From the NCBI GenBank assembly GCA_018064385.1, contig JAGHVI010000129.1:1-8135 (forward strand): a stretch of DNA of 8,135 bases, written 5' to 3'. Position numbers and translations under genes: made by a program. This document shows, in pieces, positions 6,627-8,135 of the stretch; position 1 is the first letter of the stretch; each line of letters starts with the position of its first letter. The notes beneath the pieces were generated by a model. The model ran no database searches. It saw only the letters and a list, made by a program, of their open reading frames with translations, and was not told where the DNA came from. Source of the DNA: Candidatus Minthenecus merdequi. Its GTDB lineage: Bacteria; Bacteroidota; Bacteroidia; Bacteroidales; Paludibacteraceae.

Positions 6627-7315
6627 AATAATCCATTATCAGAAAATGAAAAATATTTGTTTGGATTTGATGTAAGTATTACGTGGTCAACTAACCTAAT
6701 ATCCAATAAAGCTGCCGCATTGGATAGTTTTGCTGTGAGTCTTTTATCATTGTCAGAAGGTTGTGTGTTGCCTGATGGATGATTATGTGCCAAGACAATT
6801 CCCGTAGCGTTATAACTGAGAGCGTATCTCATTACTACCCTCACATCAACGGCAACGCTTGTCAGTCCACCGATTGATATCTGCTGTATGGCTATTATCT
6901 TGTTTGAATTGGAAATAAAAATACACCAGAAACTTTCGACTTCTACGTCAGCTACACGTCTATATAAAGCATTAATTACGTCTCGACATTCAGTAATTTT
7001 CTCACAGTCTTCAAACTCCGCGCTGCGTCTGCGCCCAACTTCCAATGCCGCAATCATCTGCATAGCTTTTACTTCGCCCAACCCTTTAAACTGCATAGTC
7101 ATATCATGCAATGAGAGGTTCGTTAAGGTGCTCCATTTTCCTGAAGCCCAACTCATTATCTCGGACGAAAGTTCCAATACGTTTTTCCCAGGAATACCTG
7201 AGCGAAGCATAATAGCCAAAAGCTCTATATCTGTCAAATTACGTACTCCATACTTTTTTAATTTCTCACGAGGCTGAAGCTCAGTTTCCAACTCTTTTAA
7301 TTTCTTTGATACCAT
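6623..7315 (-). CDS. radC: RadC-type JAB/MPN-domain protein, 230 aa
   Basis: The domain order is that of RadC: an N-terminal helical part with PREKLKKYG at 15-23 and a LTDIELLAIMLRSG helix, a helix-hairpin-helix-like segment (FKGLGEVKAMQMIAALEVGRR, about 76-96), then the JAB/MPN metalloprotease-like domain. Metal-site residues are complete: Glu127, His177 and His179 in AHNHPSG, and Asp190 in PSDND. The length matches full chromosomal RadC proteins, not the short versions carried by mobile elements. The name comes from a DNA repair annotation that later work did not support, so the true role is uncertain. A short lipoprotein-like ORF ends 11 bases upstream, and the transglutaminase-like gene overlaps its stop with ATGA, so it sits inside an operon of envelope proteins. 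The start at 7315 gives MVSKKLKELETEL, a usual type of RadC N terminus. Confidence 0.95.
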   Translation of the reverse strand: MVSKKLKELETELQPREKLKKYGVRNLTDIELLAIMLRSGIPGKNVLELSSEIMSWASGKWSTLTNLSLHDMTMQFKGLGEVKAMQMIAALEVGRRRSAEFEDCEKITECRDVINALYRRVADVEVESFWCIFISNSNKIIAIQQISIGGLTSVAVDVRVVMRYALSYNATGIVLAHNHPSGNTQPSDNDKRLTAKLSNAAALLDIRLVDHVILTSNPNKYFSFSDNGLL

Positions 7316-7326
7316 ACTTCAGTTTT

Positions 7327-7443
7327 TTAGAAATTTTCATCTACTTCATACTCAATACTTGAATTCCTTTTCTTCTCATTCAAACAACCCACTGAATACA
7401 AGGATATTAACACCAACAATAAATTTAAGGTGAATATATGCAT
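7327..7443 (-). CDS. Small lipoprotein-like ORF, 38 aa
   Basis: Reading the minus strand upstream of radC gives an uninterrupted ORF: MHIFTLNLLLVLISLYSVGC, then a short polar and acidic tail (LNEKKRNSSIEYEVDENF). Residues 3-19 are hydrophobic, and Cys20 sits in SVGC, an acceptable though imperfect lipobox, since Ser at -3 is unusual. Lipidation would leave a mature peptide of only 19 residues. The stop lies 11 bases before the radC start. The ATG is roughly 17 bases from the start point expected for the TATCTTTG element at 7467-7474, so it would be the first gene of the operon. I know no named family for it. It could be a leader peptide or a chance ORF; the signal-peptide character and the promoter spacing argue for a real gene. 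Confidence 0.55.
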   Translation of the reverse strand: MHIFTLNLLLVLISLYSVGCLNEKKRNSSIEYEVDENF

Positions 7444-7466
7444 TTCGTGGGCCTTGAATTTTCGTG

Positions 7467-7474
7467 CAAAGATA
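7467..7474 (-). promoter_or_regulatory. Bacteroidetes -7 element for the small lipoprotein-radC operon
   Basis: On the minus strand the bases read TATCTTTG, an exact match to the Bacteroidetes -7 consensus TAnnTTTG. Transcription would begin near 7460, about 17 bases before the small lipoprotein ATG at 7443 and about 145 bases before radC. No good TTTG/TTG -33 element is found at the usual 19-21 base spacing, so the call rests on the -7 match and its position. Confidence 0.5.
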
Positions 7475-7527
7475 CATATTTTTACTGACATTACCGCATA
7501 AAATACAAATTATTTATCTGAAAAATA

Positions 7528-7558
7528 TTGCACACTTCAATTTTTATTCGTAATTTTG
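7528..7558 (+). promoter_or_regulatory. nadA promoter (Bacteroidetes -33/-7 type)
   Basis: TTG at 7528-7530 is followed by a 20-base spacer and TAATTTTG at 7551-7558. This fits the housekeeping sigma (SigABfr-type) consensus of TTTG/TTG, 19-21 bases, TAnnTTTG. The expected start point near 7565 leaves a leader of about 20 bases before the nadA ATG at 7588. I see no obvious repressor operator or riboswitch in so short a leader. Confidence 0.72.
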
Positions 7559-7587
7559 CAGCGTCATTTAGTTCGAATATTAAACGT

Positions 7588-8135
7588 ATGAAAATCAAAG
7601 AAACTTGGAAGGTTAAAGGCTTTATTGACGAACCTATAGCCGATAATATCGACATTAAAAAGGAAGTACGCCGATTAGCAAAAGAAAAGAATGCCGTCAT
7701 TCTTGCTCACTATTATACTGAGGGAGTAATCCAAGAATTAGCCGATTTTGTTGGCGATTCGCTTGCTCTTGCTCAGACGGCTCAAAAAACTGACGCTGAC
7801 ATTATTGTTATGTGCGGTGTTCACTTTATGGGCGAGACGTGCAAGATTCTCTGCCCTGACAAAACTGTCATCTGCCCTGACATGAACGCTACTTGCTCGC
7901 TTGCCGAAAGTTGCCCAGCTGACCGTTTTGCAGATTTTGTGAAGGCGCACCCCGGTTACAAGGTCGTTTCGTATGTCAATACCACTGCTGCTACAAAAGC
8001 AGTAACCGATATTGTCGTTACCTCGTCAAATGCAAAACAAATTATTGACTCGTTCGACAAAACCGAAAAACTTATATTCGGTCCAGACCGCAACCTTGGC
8101 GGCTACATCAACCGCATCACCGGTCGCAAAATGCT
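7588..8135 (+). CDS. nadA: Quinolinate synthase NadA, N-terminal 182 residues (3' end outside the window)
   Basis: NadA condenses iminoaspartate with dihydroxyacetone phosphate to quinolinate, the second step of de novo NAD synthesis, in the cytoplasm, using a [4Fe-4S] cluster. The sequence opens MKIKETWKVKGF, and the family's first-domain motifs follow in order: ILAHYYT at 38-44, ADFVGDSLALAQ at 52-63, MCGVHFMGETCKIL at 75-88, CPDMNATCSLAESCP at 96-110, then VSYVNTTAATKA and FGPDRNLGGYI. Cys103 in ATCSLA is the likely first cluster ligand; the other two should fall beyond the window edge. The reading frame is intact to the last base. The ATG at 7588 follows a good promoter with a leader of about 20 bases and no Shine-Dalgarno sequence, as is normal in this phylum. 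nadB and nadC often lie nearby in other bacteria, but the right side is not visible. Confidence 0.97.
   Translation, partial: MKIKETWKVKGFIDEPIADNIDIKKEVRRLAKEKNAVILAHYYTEGVIQELADFVGDSLALAQTAQKTDADIIVMCGVHFMGETCKILCPDKTVICPDMNATCSLAESCPADRFADFVKAHPGYKVVSYVNTTAATKAVTDIVVTSSNAKQIIDSFDKTEKLIFGPDRNLGGYINRITGRKM

Larger units (their letters stand above)
7316..7587. other. Divergent intergenic region between radC and nadA
   Basis: This AT-rich stretch separates two divergent transcription units. On the minus strand it holds the 38-aa lipoprotein-like ORF (7327-7443) and its -7 element (7467-7474); on the plus strand it holds the nadA promoter (7528-7558). The 53 bases between the two elements are available for a shared regulator, but no clear inverted repeat was found. 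I see no RNA gene or mobile-element end here. Confidence 0.6.

Noticed and set aside
6888..7277. Plus-strand ORF opposite radC
   Set aside because: It is fully antisense to a clear RadC coding sequence, and its translation has no recognisable domain.
7491..7950. Minus-strand ORFs across the nadA promoter and coding region
   Set aside because: They oppose a recognisable nadA gene and its promoter, and show no domain or start signal.

Overview
The window looks like Bacteroidales chromosome (Bacteroides, Prevotella or Muribaculaceae type). The reasons are AT-rich intergenic DNA, starts without Shine-Dalgarno sequences, TAnnTTTG promoter elements, and the families present: a transglutaminase-like lipoprotein of Bacteroidetes type, RadC and NadA. 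The genus cannot be settled from this sequence.

Left part, bases 1-3542, plus strand: six tightly packed genes that read as one operon. In order they are a AAA+ ATPase (5' end outside the window); a 184-aa protein with a caspase/CHAT-like (clan CD) His-Gly and Cys pattern; two small proteins of YbjN / type III chaperone-like appearance that seem to be distant paralogues; a small exported helical basic protein; and a second AAA+ ATPase with canonical motifs. This cassette is the least ordinary part of the window. No member has a function I can name. The pairing of two ATPases with a putative cysteine protease and chaperone-like proteins suggests a stress, conflict or protein-remodelling module, which is inference.

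Middle part, bases 3571-7443, minus strand, convergent with the cassette: an operon of four genes, read from right to left. It starts with a 38-aa lipoprotein-like small ORF just downstream of a -7 element, followed by radC, a 798-aa transglutaminase-like lipoprotein (ATGA overlap with radC), and a 217-aa exported protein that looks like an outer-membrane beta-barrel. Apart from RadC, the products are envelope proteins.

Right part, bases 7588-8135, plus strand: the first 182 codons of nadA (quinolinate synthase, NAD biosynthesis), cut by the window end. A well-formed Bacteroidetes promoter lies just upstream, divergent from the radC operon. radC and nadA are ordinary chromosomal genes, so the ATPase cassette appears to sit beside core genes. 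No tRNA, rRNA, CRISPR array, IS element or transposase was seen.
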